Origin: Aequorivita sp. CIP111184
GTDB taxonomy: Bacteria; Bacteroidota; Bacteroidia; Flavobacteriales; Flavobacteriaceae
Direction of reading: 5' to 3'
Assembly (NCBI RefSeq): GCF_900489465.1
Contig: NZ_UEFQ01000024.1
Span: 1-64,000, forward strand
Length of the DNA: 64,000 nt
Below the pieces are notes generated by a model, which searched no databases, was not told the DNA's origin, and saw only the letters and a list, made by a program, of their open reading frames with translations. Shown here piece after piece: positions 27,762 to 36,366 of the stretch (position 1 is the first letter of the stretch; the number at the start of each line of letters is the position of its first letter). Made by a program: the position numbers and the translations under genes.

Positions 27762-29360
27762 ATGATTGAACAAAAGAAGTATTTATATATACTTATTTTT
27801 TTAATAATAGCACCAATTACTTCGCACTCCCAAAAATTTTCTAATAACCAAATTGATAGTTTATTTAATGAAATAAAAGTAAAGCCAAACACAACTACTA
27901 AGGTCGATGGCCTAATTTCATTGTATAAAAAAGCTAATCGTTCTAAAATAAAAAATGAGGCTATTATTGATGAAGCAATAGCTATTTCAGAAAAGATATT
28001 TTACTTAAAAGGCCTTGGCGAAAGTTACGACAGGCGCGGATTGGCAGCTAGGTATGCCAACGATTATGAGCAAGCTGTAAATGATCATAAAAGGGCGCTA
28101 AGCTATTTTGTTAAAACAACAGATACGCTACTAAAAATTAAATGCCTAAATAATTTGGGGGTCAGTTTTAGAAAGTTAAATCTGGAAAAAGAAGCTTTCG
28201 ACTATTATTTTCAAGCACTGGCATTATCAGAAAAAATAAATCACGATAAAAGTATTAGTATAGCTTTAAATGGGATAGGCAATGTATTTCTTGATATTAA
28301 AGAATATGACAAAGCATTATACTATTTCAAAAAAGTATATACGCTTGATGTAAAGTCTAAGAATATAGAAGGGCAACAATATAGTTTGTCTAATATTGGC
28401 GAATCGTATTTATATAAGAAATCTTATGATACGGCATATTTTTACATCAATAAGGCCTTAGAATCTACTAAAGAATTTAACAATAAGGAAAGTGAAGCTA
28501 TTAGGTACAATCTGCTAGGGTTACTTTTTCAAAAGAAAGAAGACTATAAACAATCTACCGAATACTATAAGGAAGCCATTCCTATGTTTACACAAACAAA
28601 TAATATTAGGTATTTGAGCAATACGCTCATTAACCTTGGCCGTAACGAGTTACATTTAGGACATTTTGATATTGCAAAAGACAATATAACCAACGGCTTA
28701 AAAAACGCTAAAATTATAAAGTCTAAGGAAAATATTGCCTTAGGATACCATGCATTAGTAGATTATTATACAATTACCAAAGATTACAAAAACGCGCTAG
28801 AAGCTCATCAAATGGCTATGGTTTTTAAGGACAGTATTGTAAACGAAAAAATTCAAAAAAGCATTGTTAGTACGCAGATTGCTTATGAAACGGAGAAAAA
28901 GGATACTGAAATTCAACAATTAGCAATTGAAAAAAGCGAGATACAAGAAGATGCCAAAACCAATTATAATAGGTTGTTAATATCTATAATTGGGGGTTCG
29001 AGTGCAATGATTGCTGTACTTATTATGTTTTATTTATATCGTAAAAATTCTGATTTAAAAATTGAATTTAAAAACAATCAATTACAAAAGTTTATGAATC
29101 AAATTAAGGAATTGGAAAACAAAGCAAATTCTAAAGATGAAATAAATCAGGAAAATTTCATTGCGCATTTAAACGAATTCAATCTTACAAAACGTGAAAT
29201 AGAGGTTTGTTCTTTAATCGCGGAAGGATTAAATAATAACGAGATAGCTAAAGCCATGTTCGTTTCAAAAAACACTATTAAAACACATATTAAAAATATC
29301 TACTCAAAATTAGATGTAAATAACAGGATTCAAGCAATTCAGAAATTGAATGTTGCTTAA
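27762..29360 (+). CDS. TPR-containing transmembrane LuxR-type regulator
   Basis: 532 residues. A signal-like N terminus (YLYILIFLIIAPITSHSQ) is followed by at least six tetratricopeptide repeats (about 70-330), a coiled-coil stretch, one membrane helix (about 405-425), a second coiled coil and a C-terminal LuxR/GerE helix-turn-helix (LTKREIEVCSLIAEGLNNNE, then KNTIKTHIKNIYSKL). The layout places TPRs outside the cytoplasm and the DNA-binding domain inside, a one-component membrane regulator common in Bacteroidota. No kinase or receiver domain is seen. It stands just before an OmpA-LamG gene and two envelope protein genes, which are plausible but unproven targets. Confidence 0.88.
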   Translation: MIEQKKYLYILIFLIIAPITSHSQKFSNNQIDSLFNEIKVKPNTTTKVDGLISLYKKANRSKIKNEAIIDEAIAISEKIFYLKGLGESYDRRGLAARYANDYEQAVNDHKRALSYFVKTTDTLLKIKCLNNLGVSFRKLNLEKEAFDYYFQALALSEKINHDKSISIALNGIGNVFLDIKEYDKALYYFKKVYTLDVKSKNIEGQQYSLSNIGESYLYKKSYDTAYFYINKALESTKEFNNKESEAIRYNLLGLLFQKKEDYKQSTEYYKEAIPMFTQTNNIRYLSNTLINLGRNELHLGHFDIAKDNITNGLKNAKIIKSKENIALGYHALVDYYTITKDYKNALEAHQMAMVFKDSIVNEKIQKSIVSTQIAYETEKKDTEIQQLAIEKSEIQEDAKTNYNRLLISIIGGSSAMIAVLIMFYLYRKNSDLKIEFKNNQLQKFMNQIKELENKANSKDEINQENFIAHLNEFNLTKREIEVCSLIAEGLNNNEIAKAMFVSKNTIKTHIKNIYSKLDVNNRIQAIQKLNVA

Positions 29361-29459
29361 AATATTCAGCTACTCCCCGATTCCCATTTTTACTAGCCTA
29401 AAAGACTAAAAACCACCCTTCTGGGTGAGTAAAATCACACTTTATAATGAAGTAAATTT

Positions 29460-29511
29460 TATAGTTTAAAACTAATTTAGCATTAGTAAAAGTGCTAACA
29501 TTTAAACTATA
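29460..29511. promoter_or_regulatory. Nested inverted repeats upstream of the OmpA-LamG gene
   Basis: TATAGTTTAAA (29460-29470) and TTTAAACTATA (29501-29511) are perfect 11-bp inverted arms. Between them lie TTAGC and GCTAA, a second pair, and a TAATTTAG that resembles a -7 box (29473-29480). The set sits directly before the ATG at 29518 and could be an operator or an mRNA leader hairpin. Confidence 0.5.
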
Positions 29512-29517
29512 AACACG

Positions 29518-30807
29518 ATGAAAAAACCAATTCAGAATTACCATTTCAACATAACGATTAAATTCTTGTTAGTTGCGTTGCTATTTAGTTTTGCACCGCA
29601 GCAATCGAATGCTCAAATTTTTAAAAAGCTTACACAAAAGGCTCAAGATAAAATTGAGAAAGAAGCGGAAGATAGAACTGAAAGAAGAGTTAATAAAAAG
29701 ATTGACAAAACTTTTGATGAAACCGAAGATGCCATCGATGGGAAAACTTCAGAAGACAACAATTCAGAGAATAATTCAAATAATACTAATAATTCAAGCA
29801 ATTCTACAGCAGAAAACGGAAATCAGGCATCTAATAACCCTAATGTAGTTTGGAATAAGTTCGATTTTATTCCTGGAGACACTGTAATTTTTGAAGATGG
29901 CCCAAGCGCCAACGAAGAAAACGGTGAGTTTCCTAGCCGTTGGGATTTATATAGAGGATCTGCAGAAATTGGAGAAGTAAATGGCGAACCTGTTATTATG
30001 TTCTTAAATGGTGGGGGGCGAATTGTTCCGTATTTAAAAAATTCAAAAGAAGACTATTTACCCGAAGTTTTTACAATTGATTTGGATGTTTGGTTTGATG
30101 GCGATGATTCTCATAATCATAGATATTGGATAAAATTTAAAGACGATAAGAATCAATTTAATAAAACAAAAAATGATCAATTAGAAATTTACTCCAATGG
30201 GTTAGAATTTTTAGATACAGATAAACGCTATCCTGGGAGAGAAAATGTTAATTGGAATGTGAATAAAGTGGGGGTTTGGAAACACATTTCAATTGCGTAT
30301 ACCAAAGGAAAATTTAAAGCTTATATGGATGACACAAGATTAATTAATGTGCCTCATTTAGAAATGAACCCTTGGGGAATTACACTTCTTGCTGAAAACG
30401 ATATGATGTACGTTAAAAACTTCCGTATTGCCAAAGGCGGTGTGAAATATTATGACCGTGTACTTTCCGAAGGGAAAATTATTGTTAATGGAATTAAATT
30501 CGATACAAACAAAGCTACGCTGAAACCAGAAAGCATGGGTCCGATTAATGAAATTTACAGCCTTATGGAAAAGCAAGCCGATCTTAATTTTAGTGTAGAA
30601 GGCCACACAGATAGTGATGGGGATGATACTTCGAATATGACTTTATCTAAAGCCAGAGGAAAGACCGTTATGGATAAGCTTATTGAAATGGGGATTAGCG
30701 CCAACAGACTTAAAGCATCTGGTTTTGGTGAAAGTAAACCTATAGATAACAACACTACTCCTGAAGGAAAAGCCAACAATAGAAGGGTTGAATTTGTCAA
30801 GTTTTAA
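29518..30807 (+). CDS. OmpA-family protein with LamG-like domain
   Basis: 429 residues. A signal peptide (ending near SNAQ, residue 33) is followed by a highly charged helical stretch (about 35-80), an Asn/Ser-rich linker (about 82-110), a LamG/concanavalin-like beta domain (about 115-305) and a C-terminal OmpA domain with FSVEGHTDSDGDD and ANNRRVEFVKF, which bind peptidoglycan. It is probably an outer-membrane or periplasmic protein anchored to the cell wall, with a carbohydrate- or protein-binding domain. It lies between a TPR-LuxR regulator and a secreted protein of unknown function. The OmpA call is firm and the LamG-like call is from strand pattern. Confidence 0.88.
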   Translation: MKKPIQNYHFNITIKFLLVALLFSFAPQQSNAQIFKKLTQKAQDKIEKEAEDRTERRVNKKIDKTFDETEDAIDGKTSEDNNSENNSNNTNNSSNSTAENGNQASNNPNVVWNKFDFIPGDTVIFEDGPSANEENGEFPSRWDLYRGSAEIGEVNGEPVIMFLNGGGRIVPYLKNSKEDYLPEVFTIDLDVWFDGDDSHNHRYWIKFKDDKNQFNKTKNDQLEIYSNGLEFLDTDKRYPGRENVNWNVNKVGVWKHISIAYTKGKFKAYMDDTRLINVPHLEMNPWGITLLAENDMMYVKNFRIAKGGVKYYDRVLSEGKIIVNGIKFDTNKATLKPESMGPINEIYSLMEKQADLNFSVEGHTDSDGDDTSNMTLSKARGKTVMDKLIEMGISANRLKASGFGESKPIDNNTTPEGKANNRRVEFVKF

Positions 30808-30817
30808 ATTGACTACT

Positions 30818-30851
30818 ATTTCTTAACAGGTCTTAAGGCCTGTTAAGAAAT
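30818..30851. terminator. Perfect 13-bp hairpin between envelope genes
   Basis: ATTTCTTAACAGG (30818-30830) pairs perfectly with CCTGTTAAGAAAT (30839-30851) around 8 bases. It lacks a T tract, so it may attenuate transcription or protect mRNA ends rather than terminate fully. Confidence 0.5.
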
Positions 30852-30881
30852 ACCATTTACGAATTTTTAAAACAAACAAAA

Positions 30882-32087
30882 ATGCTACACAGATTAATAC
30901 TTATTACACTATTCACTTTTGTTGCAACGATAAACGGTTTTTCACAAGAAAAAACGAATGTTTCGGGGGAATGGATGTTAGAACATATAGCCAAAAATGG
31001 AAAATACGAAAGTATAGGCGCGCTGCTAGACTTTAATGAAGATGGTAAAGTGTATACTCGGCAAATACCTATGGGAACTTGGGAATTTAACCAAGCTGAA
31101 AACACCATTATAATGAATATAAAGGAAAAACCGGAAAGCTATGAAATAGTTTACTTATCTAGCACCAATATGCAGCTGAGCGTTAATGATGAAGAGTGGT
31201 ATTTAAGCAAAATAGATCGCGAAAAAATAGAGAAAGACAATTTGGCCTCCGGCTTAATAGGTTTATGGGAATACGCAAATGATATGGGCGATGGTACGCG
31301 TCGTTTAATTGAATTTAAAGCACCCGATAACCTAACGCTTATAGAGAAATCTAAAGATATGCAGGGTCGCTCTTCTGGCATGTGGTTATTTGATGCAGAA
31401 CTTAATAGACTGACTATTATTGGGCAAATAGAACGAATTAGGGGTACTAATGAAGAGGTAACTATTACAGATAACGAAGTAAATTTTGTAAATAATAAAG
31501 TGGCTACTACCTTAAAAAAGGTAACCCGAGATACGGTAGCGCTAGAGCGTCTTACTTTTAAGAAGGAAGATTTTTATGATGAAAATGGAGATTACAAATA
31601 CTACGATGACGAACAAAAATTACCATGGAATGATTCAATGGAAATGATGATGAAGCTGGAAAACGTAAAACAATTGGTTTACTCCTATTCAACATTAATA
31701 GAAGGAGCCGTTGTTTTTGAGAAGAAAACGCTTATTGCAAATGTAGATTCGAACCTTGATGAGCAAACATTGAGTATTGATTTTATTTTTTATGGATACG
31801 ACCGCTATAATCTTCCGGAAGACGCCGAACTACCTCCAAATGAATATGATGAATACAATGATCTTTACCCTTTAGAAGACGACACCTATAGAGTTGTTGG
31901 AGAAGAAAATATTACAACCCCTGCAGGAAGTTTTAACTGCACCGTTGTTGAAGCTGCTGGTAGTTTTGATGAAAACATAAAATTCTGGATGATTAATGAC
32001 CAACCCGGTATTGTTGCCAAAATCATTAAAGATGAACCCGGCAAATTTGGTCATTATATTATATACGAACTACAAGAAATAAAATAA
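30882..32087 (+). CDS. Secreted protein of unknown function, lipocalin-like N-terminal half
   Basis: 401 residues with signal peptide MLHRLILITLFTFVATINGF (cleavage near FSQ). The first half has two GxW starts (GEWMLEHIAKNG and GLWEYANDMGDG) about 100 residues apart, suggesting two lipocalin-like beta domains. The second half resembles TapB/DUF3108-like proteins at TPAGSFNCTVVE and KFWMINDQPG. There are no catalytic motifs. It precedes a lipoprotein gene by 20 bases and is likely cotranscribed with it; the two may share a function in the periplasm. I do not recognise a named family with certainty. Confidence 0.7.
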   Translation: MLHRLILITLFTFVATINGFSQEKTNVSGEWMLEHIAKNGKYESIGALLDFNEDGKVYTRQIPMGTWEFNQAENTIIMNIKEKPESYEIVYLSSTNMQLSVNDEEWYLSKIDREKIEKDNLASGLIGLWEYANDMGDGTRRLIEFKAPDNLTLIEKSKDMQGRSSGMWLFDAELNRLTIIGQIERIRGTNEEVTITDNEVNFVNNKVATTLKKVTRDTVALERLTFKKEDFYDENGDYKYYDDEQKLPWNDSMEMMMKLENVKQLVYSYSTLIEGAVVFEKKTLIANVDSNLDEQTLSIDFIFYGYDRYNLPEDAELPPNEYDEYNDLYPLEDDTYRVVGEENITTPAGSFNCTVVEAAGSFDENIKFWMINDQPGIVAKIIKDEPGKFGHYIIYELQEIK

Positions 32088-32107
32088 GAATCTAAAACTT
32101 TAAAGAA

Positions 32108-32983
32108 ATGAAAAAATCTAGCCTATTATTAGTATTAATTATAACACTTATAAGTTGCAATAGCAACAGTCAGAAAGCATTAAAGCGGTACCAAATAAAA
32201 TCGGGTATTGTGGAATACAAATCTACAATTACAGGAAATGCTTTGGGAAGCACTATGTCTGGTGCTGGTACAGAAACAATTTATTTTAAAGATTGGGGTG
32301 CTATTGAATTAAAGGATGAAAGATCTACCCAAAACACGACTATTAAAATTCTCGGTACCGAGAAAAACGAAACGGAGGAAACTCACATTGTCAACAAATT
32401 AGACAATGGTGAATGGTATACCGTTAATTTTGACAGAAAGGAGATAACCGCTCAAAGATCGATACCCATGGATATGATTACAGCATTTCACCCCGATGCC
32501 GATGCAGGTGATGTTGGTAGAGATATGATAAAAGGACTTGAAGGAAAAATGATTGGGGAAGAAGATTACAAGGGTTATAAGTGTGAAATCTGGGAAGCCA
32601 TGGGCGTGAAACAATGGGTTTATAAACATTTCACATTAAAAATTGAAAGTACTGTTATGGGAATAACTACTTCTAAAGAAGCCACTAGTATACAATTTGA
32701 TATTCCTGTTCCCGATAAATATTTTGAACTACCAGATTTTCCAATTGTAAAAACAGAAAGTTTTTTTAACAATGAAGATTTTAACGAAGATATGGATATG
32801 GAAACAGACATGGAAAGTATTAATGAAGATATGACTAAACTAAGCAAACTTTCCTTTGAAGAATGGAAAACAATGGCATTGGCCGATAAAAACGATGAAG
32901 AAATGCAAAACATGAGCGAGGCAGAACTTCGTGAAATGTATAATATGATTCAGAAAATGATAAAAATGAGAAATGGGGAGTAA
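32108..32983 (+). CDS. Lipoprotein of unknown function
   Basis: 291 residues. The lipobox is LISCNSN (Cys17). A beta-rich domain (about 25-210) includes IKSGIVEYKS near its start, as in DUF4412-like proteins, and KQWVYKHFTLKIES. A Met- and acid-rich helical tail (about 225-291) contains repeated MDMETDMES-like and MSEAELREMYNMIQK sequences. The Met-rich acidic tail is unusual and could bind metal, though no His accompanies it. It is likely in an operon with the preceding secreted protein gene. The function is unknown. Confidence 0.7.
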   Translation: MKKSSLLLVLIITLISCNSNSQKALKRYQIKSGIVEYKSTITGNALGSTMSGAGTETIYFKDWGAIELKDERSTQNTTIKILGTEKNETEETHIVNKLDNGEWYTVNFDRKEITAQRSIPMDMITAFHPDADAGDVGRDMIKGLEGKMIGEEDYKGYKCEIWEAMGVKQWVYKHFTLKIESTVMGITTSKEATSIQFDIPVPDKYFELPDFPIVKTESFFNNEDFNEDMDMETDMESINEDMTKLSKLSFEEWKTMALADKNDEEMQNMSEAELREMYNMIQKMIKMRNGE

Positions 32984-32995
32984 ATAGATTCCAAT

Positions 32996-33030
32996 TATCA
33001 ACCTGCCGCCTGCTGGTAGGCAGGTTGATA
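32996..33030. terminator. Hairpin between convergent genes (REP-like)
   Basis: TATCAACCTGCC (32996-33007) pairs perfectly with GGCAGGTTGATA (33019-33030). The loop includes GCCTGCTGGTA, itself part of an inner palindrome-like CTGCC/GGCAG pattern. It lies in the 52-base gap between two convergent genes and may end both transcripts. Similar GGCAGG palindromes are frequent in flavobacteria from memory. Confidence 0.6.
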
Positions 33031-33035
33031 AATAC

Positions 33036-34595
33036 CTAATCCCTAATTAACTTCCCCGCAATCGAATCCACACAATTAATTCCATCAATAGCTGCGGAAA
33101 TTATACCGCCGGCATAACCAGCACCTTCCCCACAAGGGTAAAGTCCTTTTATTTCAATGTGCTCCAATGTTTCAGGATTTCGCGGAATACTTATTGGCGA
33201 AGACGTCCTACTCTCCGGCGCGTGCAACACTGCTTCGTTTGTATAATACCCCTTCATTTTCTTTCCAAAAGATACAAAAGCTTTCTTCAACCGTTTTGAT
33301 AGTAAAGGCGGAAGCACTTCATTTAAATCTGCGGAAACTATTCCAGGTTGATATGAAGTCTTCGGAAAATCTTCAGAAACCTTTCCTTCCACAAAATCAA
33401 TCATCCGTTGGGCAGGTACTTTTTGGGTCTTCCCTCCTGCTTCCCAGCAACGTTGTTCCACAAACTTTTGAAAGTCGAGACATACAAATGGATCATCTTC
33501 TTTATAATTTGGCAAATCTTTTGGCTCCACACTCACCACAATTCCAGAATTTGCATACGGATTGTTCCGTTTACTAGGGCTCCAACCGTTAGTAACCACT
33601 TCCTCCTGCGCTGTGGCGCAGGGTGCAATAATCCCCCCCGGACACATGCAAAATGAATACACACCCAAACCATCAACTTGCTCTACCAAGGAATAACTTG
33701 CTGGTGGTAAATATGGATTGTCATCTTCGCCGTGATATTGAATATAATCAATAAGCTCCTGTTGATGTTCTACACGAACACCAATTGCAAAAGGCTTGGC
33801 TTCAATCTTTATATTTTTACCGTGAAGTAAATAAAAAATATCCCTAGCCGAATGGCCCGTTGCGAGAATCACGTTATCAAACTCCAACCAATTTTCATTA
33901 TTGATTTGAATAGCTTCAATAGAATTATCTTTCACTTTTAGATCCGTCAATTTTGAATTGAAATGTACTTCCCCACCATTTTCAAGTATCGCCTCTCGCA
34001 TTGAAGTTATGATCTTTGGGAGTTTATTGGTTCCTATATGCGGATGTGCATCTACCAAAATATCTTCATCTGCTCCAAAATGAACAAACCATTCCAACGC
34101 TTTCAACACATTCCCCCGTTTTTTGCTGCGTGTATAAAGTTTACCATCGGAATAGGTTCCGGCGCCACCTTCTCCAAAACAGTAATTGCTTTCCGGATTT
34201 ACAATTTGCTCCTTATTGATTGCGGCAAGATCTCGCCTCCGTTCGCGAACGTCTTTGCCACGTTCAAATACAATTGGCTTTAACCCAGCCTCAATAGCTC
34301 GTAAAGCAGCATAAAGGCCTGCCGGACCAGCACCAATTATTGCTATCTGTTTTGCAGAAGAAACATCCATTGGAATAAACGGCGGAATTGTTTCCCGCTT
34401 TTCGCCCTTCAGCCATAATTCAATTTGTAGATTTATTTTTATGGGTTTCCGGCGCGCATCAATAGAACGTTTCCTAATTCGCCAATCGCTTATACCATCT
34501 CTGCGAAGCTTTTCCTTTTCCAAAGCAAGCTCCAAGATATAATCTAAATCTTCCTGTTGGCGAGGTAAAACAGCTATTTGAATCAATATACTCAT
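33036..34595 (-). CDS. FAD-dependent dehydrogenase (COG2509 type)
   Basis: About 519 residues from ATG 34595 (MSILIQIAVLPRQQEDLDYI). A longer frame to 34760 only translates a tandem repeat array into His/Thr-rich sequence and is rejected. An N-terminal BFD-like helical domain leads to the FAD-binding AIIGAGPAGLYAALRAIEAG-type fold (about 96-115) and FERGKDVRERRRD. CFGEGGAGTYSDGKLYTR and a C-terminal YPCGEGAGYAGGIISAAIDG complete the FAD site. The family is large and mostly uncharacterised. It would be a cytoplasmic oxidoreductase; the substrate is unknown. Confidence 0.9.
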   Translation of the reverse strand: MSILIQIAVLPRQQEDLDYILELALEKEKLRRDGISDWRIRKRSIDARRKPIKINLQIELWLKGEKRETIPPFIPMDVSSAKQIAIIGAGPAGLYAALRAIEAGLKPIVFERGKDVRERRRDLAAINKEQIVNPESNYCFGEGGAGTYSDGKLYTRSKKRGNVLKALEWFVHFGADEDILVDAHPHIGTNKLPKIITSMREAILENGGEVHFNSKLTDLKVKDNSIEAIQINNENWLEFDNVILATGHSARDIFYLLHGKNIKIEAKPFAIGVRVEHQQELIDYIQYHGEDDNPYLPPASYSLVEQVDGLGVYSFCMCPGGIIAPCATAQEEVVTNGWSPSKRNNPYANSGIVVSVEPKDLPNYKEDDPFVCLDFQKFVEQRCWEAGGKTQKVPAQRMIDFVEGKVSEDFPKTSYQPGIVSADLNEVLPPLLSKRLKKAFVSFGKKMKGYYTNEAVLHAPESRTSSPISIPRNPETLEHIEIKGLYPCGEGAGYAGGIISAAIDGINCVDSIAGKLIRD

Positions 34596-34601
34596 AGGCG
34601 A

Positions 34602-34609
34602 CAAAGATA
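34602..34609 (-). promoter_or_regulatory. Near-leaderless promoter of the FAD dehydrogenase gene
   Basis: On the minus strand TATCTTTG (plus CAAAGATA) lies six bases before the ATG at 34595, a full TAnnTTTG match. This supports the chosen start and shows that the repeat array to its right is untranslated. No TTG upstream box is found inside the array. Confidence 0.6.
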
Positions 34610-34620
34610 ATTTATTAAAT

Positions 34621-34744
34621 GGTGAATCTGTGAGTTTGTGAATCTGTGAATCTGTGAGTCTGTGAATGTGTGAATCTGTAAATGTGTGGATGTGTGGATG
34701 TGTGGATGTGTGGATGTGTGGATGTGTGGATGTGTGGATGTGTA
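34621..34744. repeat. GTGAAT/GTGGAT short-period array
   Basis: GTGAATCTGT-like decamers give way to at least seven copies of the octamer GTGTGGAT. The array lies in the divergent gap before the FAD dehydrogenase gene. Its word GTGAAT is the complement of ATTCAC, the word of the neighbouring array at 34768. Confidence 0.9.
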
Positions 34745-34767
34745 AATAATATATACTCACTAAATAA

Positions 34768-34880
34768 CTTATTCACCTATTCACCTATTCACTTATTCAC
34801 CTATTCACTTATTCACCTATTCACTTATTCACCTATTCACTTATTCACCTATTCCCTATTCACCTATTCACTTATTAACC
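34768..34880. repeat. ATTCACCT/ATTCACTT decamer array
   Basis: About ten to eleven copies of a 10-base unit, alternating TATTCACC and TTATTCAC forms, with one shortened unit (CTATTCCCTATTC). It is in the opposite sense to the array at 34621, so the two could pair as a long imperfect stem. There is no spacer structure as in CRISPR. Confidence 0.9.
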
Positions 34881-34974
34881 TAACAATCCAAACTCCGTTA
34901 AAAATTATCTAAACTTTCAACATAATTCTTTAAGTGAAACTGTAATTAGCTAATTTTAAGAAAAACCAAAAATT

Positions 34975-36258
34975 ATGAAAAAATATATACTTCTCTTGGC
35001 GCTTTGCACCTTTACTATCTATTCCTGCAAGTCGGAACAGAAAAAGAGTTCAGAAGAAATGGCAAACTCACAAATAAGCGAAACTGCCGATACTGTACAA
35101 ACGGCCATTGGACCATTAGTACTCCCAAAACCATTTGCCACTAAATCTGTAAGAAATTCCACAAAATTGGTAGATTGGCCCGAAGGAAAAATGCCAGTTG
35201 CGCCCGAAGGTTTTACAGTAACAAAATTTGCAGATGGTTTTAAAAACCCACGTTGGACTTACATTGCACCAAATGGAGATATGTTTGTTTGTGAAGCAAA
35301 CACACGCGGAAGTGCGGGACTCATAACTTTGCTACGCGATAAAGATGGCGATGGAACTGCAGAATTGCGCCAAACTTTTCTGGAAGATTTAAAACAACCT
35401 TTTGGGATGCTTGTAATTGACGATAGTTTTTACGTAGCTAATACTGATGGACTCTATAAATATCCATACACTAAAGGACAAACTTCATTAGAGGCCCAAA
35501 AAGGTGTAAAAATTGTTGAGCTACCAGCTGGTGGTTATAACAATCATTGGACAAGAAATATTATTACCAATGAAACCAAAGACAAAATATATATTTCCGT
35601 AGGTTCTGCCAGCAATGTCGCCGAGCACGGAATGGATGAGGAAGTACGTCGCGCAAATATTCTGGTGGTTGACCTAAACGGTCAAAATGAAAAAGTATAC
35701 GCCAGCGGTTTGCGAAATCCTGTCGGAATGGATTGGAACCCTATTAATGGTGAACTGTGGACGGCCGTAAATGAACGCGACAAACTTGGTGATAATTTGG
35801 TGCCTGATTATGTTACCAGTGTTAGGGAAGGCGGTTTTTACGGTTGGCCTTACTCCTATTACGGTCAGTTGAAAGATCCACGTATGGAGGGAAAAGGGAC
35901 TGATCTTGTTGCCAAAGCAATTGTACCAGACGTTTCAGTGGGACCACATACAGCTTCACTTGGCCTTACTTTTTATGATGCCAACAGCTTCCCTAAAAAA
36001 TATAAAAATGGATTATTTGTGGGACAGCATGGCTCTTGGAATCGGTCTGTTCTTTCTGGTTACAAAGTAGTTTTTGTTCCTTTTGAAGATGGAAAACCAT
36101 CGGATCAGCCCCAAGATTTCCTTACTGGATTTATTGCAGATGAAAATGCCTCCGAAGTATATGGAAGACCTGTTGGTGTTACCGTCACCCCAAAAGGTGA
36201 TTTACTGGTAAATGATGATGCGGGAAACGTTATTTGGAAAGTGAGTTATAATAAGTAA
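34975..36258 (+). CDS. PQQ-type sorbosone/glucose dehydrogenase-like lipoprotein
   Basis: 427 residues. The lipoprotein signal has lipobox TIYSCKS (Cys18). The six-bladed beta-propeller resembles GSDH/L-sorbosone dehydrogenases: GFTVTKFADGFKNPRW, MFVCEANTRGSAG, VYASGLRNPVGMDWNP, VREGGFYGWPYSYYG and FVGQHGSWNRS are all typical. Members bind PQQ or Ca and oxidise aldoses or sorbosone in the periplasm, but many have no tested substrate. It sits before a TonB-dependent receptor gene 108 bases away; the two might act in uptake and oxidation of one compound, which is speculative. Confidence 0.88.
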   Translation: MKKYILLLALCTFTIYSCKSEQKKSSEEMANSQISETADTVQTAIGPLVLPKPFATKSVRNSTKLVDWPEGKMPVAPEGFTVTKFADGFKNPRWTYIAPNGDMFVCEANTRGSAGLITLLRDKDGDGTAELRQTFLEDLKQPFGMLVIDDSFYVANTDGLYKYPYTKGQTSLEAQKGVKIVELPAGGYNNHWTRNIITNETKDKIYISVGSASNVAEHGMDEEVRRANILVVDLNGQNEKVYASGLRNPVGMDWNPINGELWTAVNERDKLGDNLVPDYVTSVREGGFYGWPYSYYGQLKDPRMEGKGTDLVAKAIVPDVSVGPHTASLGLTFYDANSFPKKYKNGLFVGQHGSWNRSVLSGYKVVFVPFEDGKPSDQPQDFLTGFIADENASEVYGRPVGVTVTPKGDLLVNDDAGNVIWKVSYNK

Positions 36259-36366
36259 AAAGTGAATTTGTGAATTAGGAAATGCATGTACCAATAAGAT
36301 TTGATTCTTGGCAATTGGCAAATGGTTATCGCTATATCCTTCGCTCTTAAAAAACTATAATAAATA

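Noticed and set aside
29414-29427. Hairpin CACCC-TTCT-GGGTG after the TPR-LuxR gene
   Set aside because: Five base pairs and no T tract, too weak to call a terminator.
34596-34760. N-terminal extension of the FAD dehydrogenase into His/Thr-rich sequence
   Set aside because: It only translates the tandem array, and a promoter -7 box lies just before the inner ATG.
34768-34880. CRISPR array
   Set aside because: The unit is only 10 bases and there are no unique spacers or cas genes.
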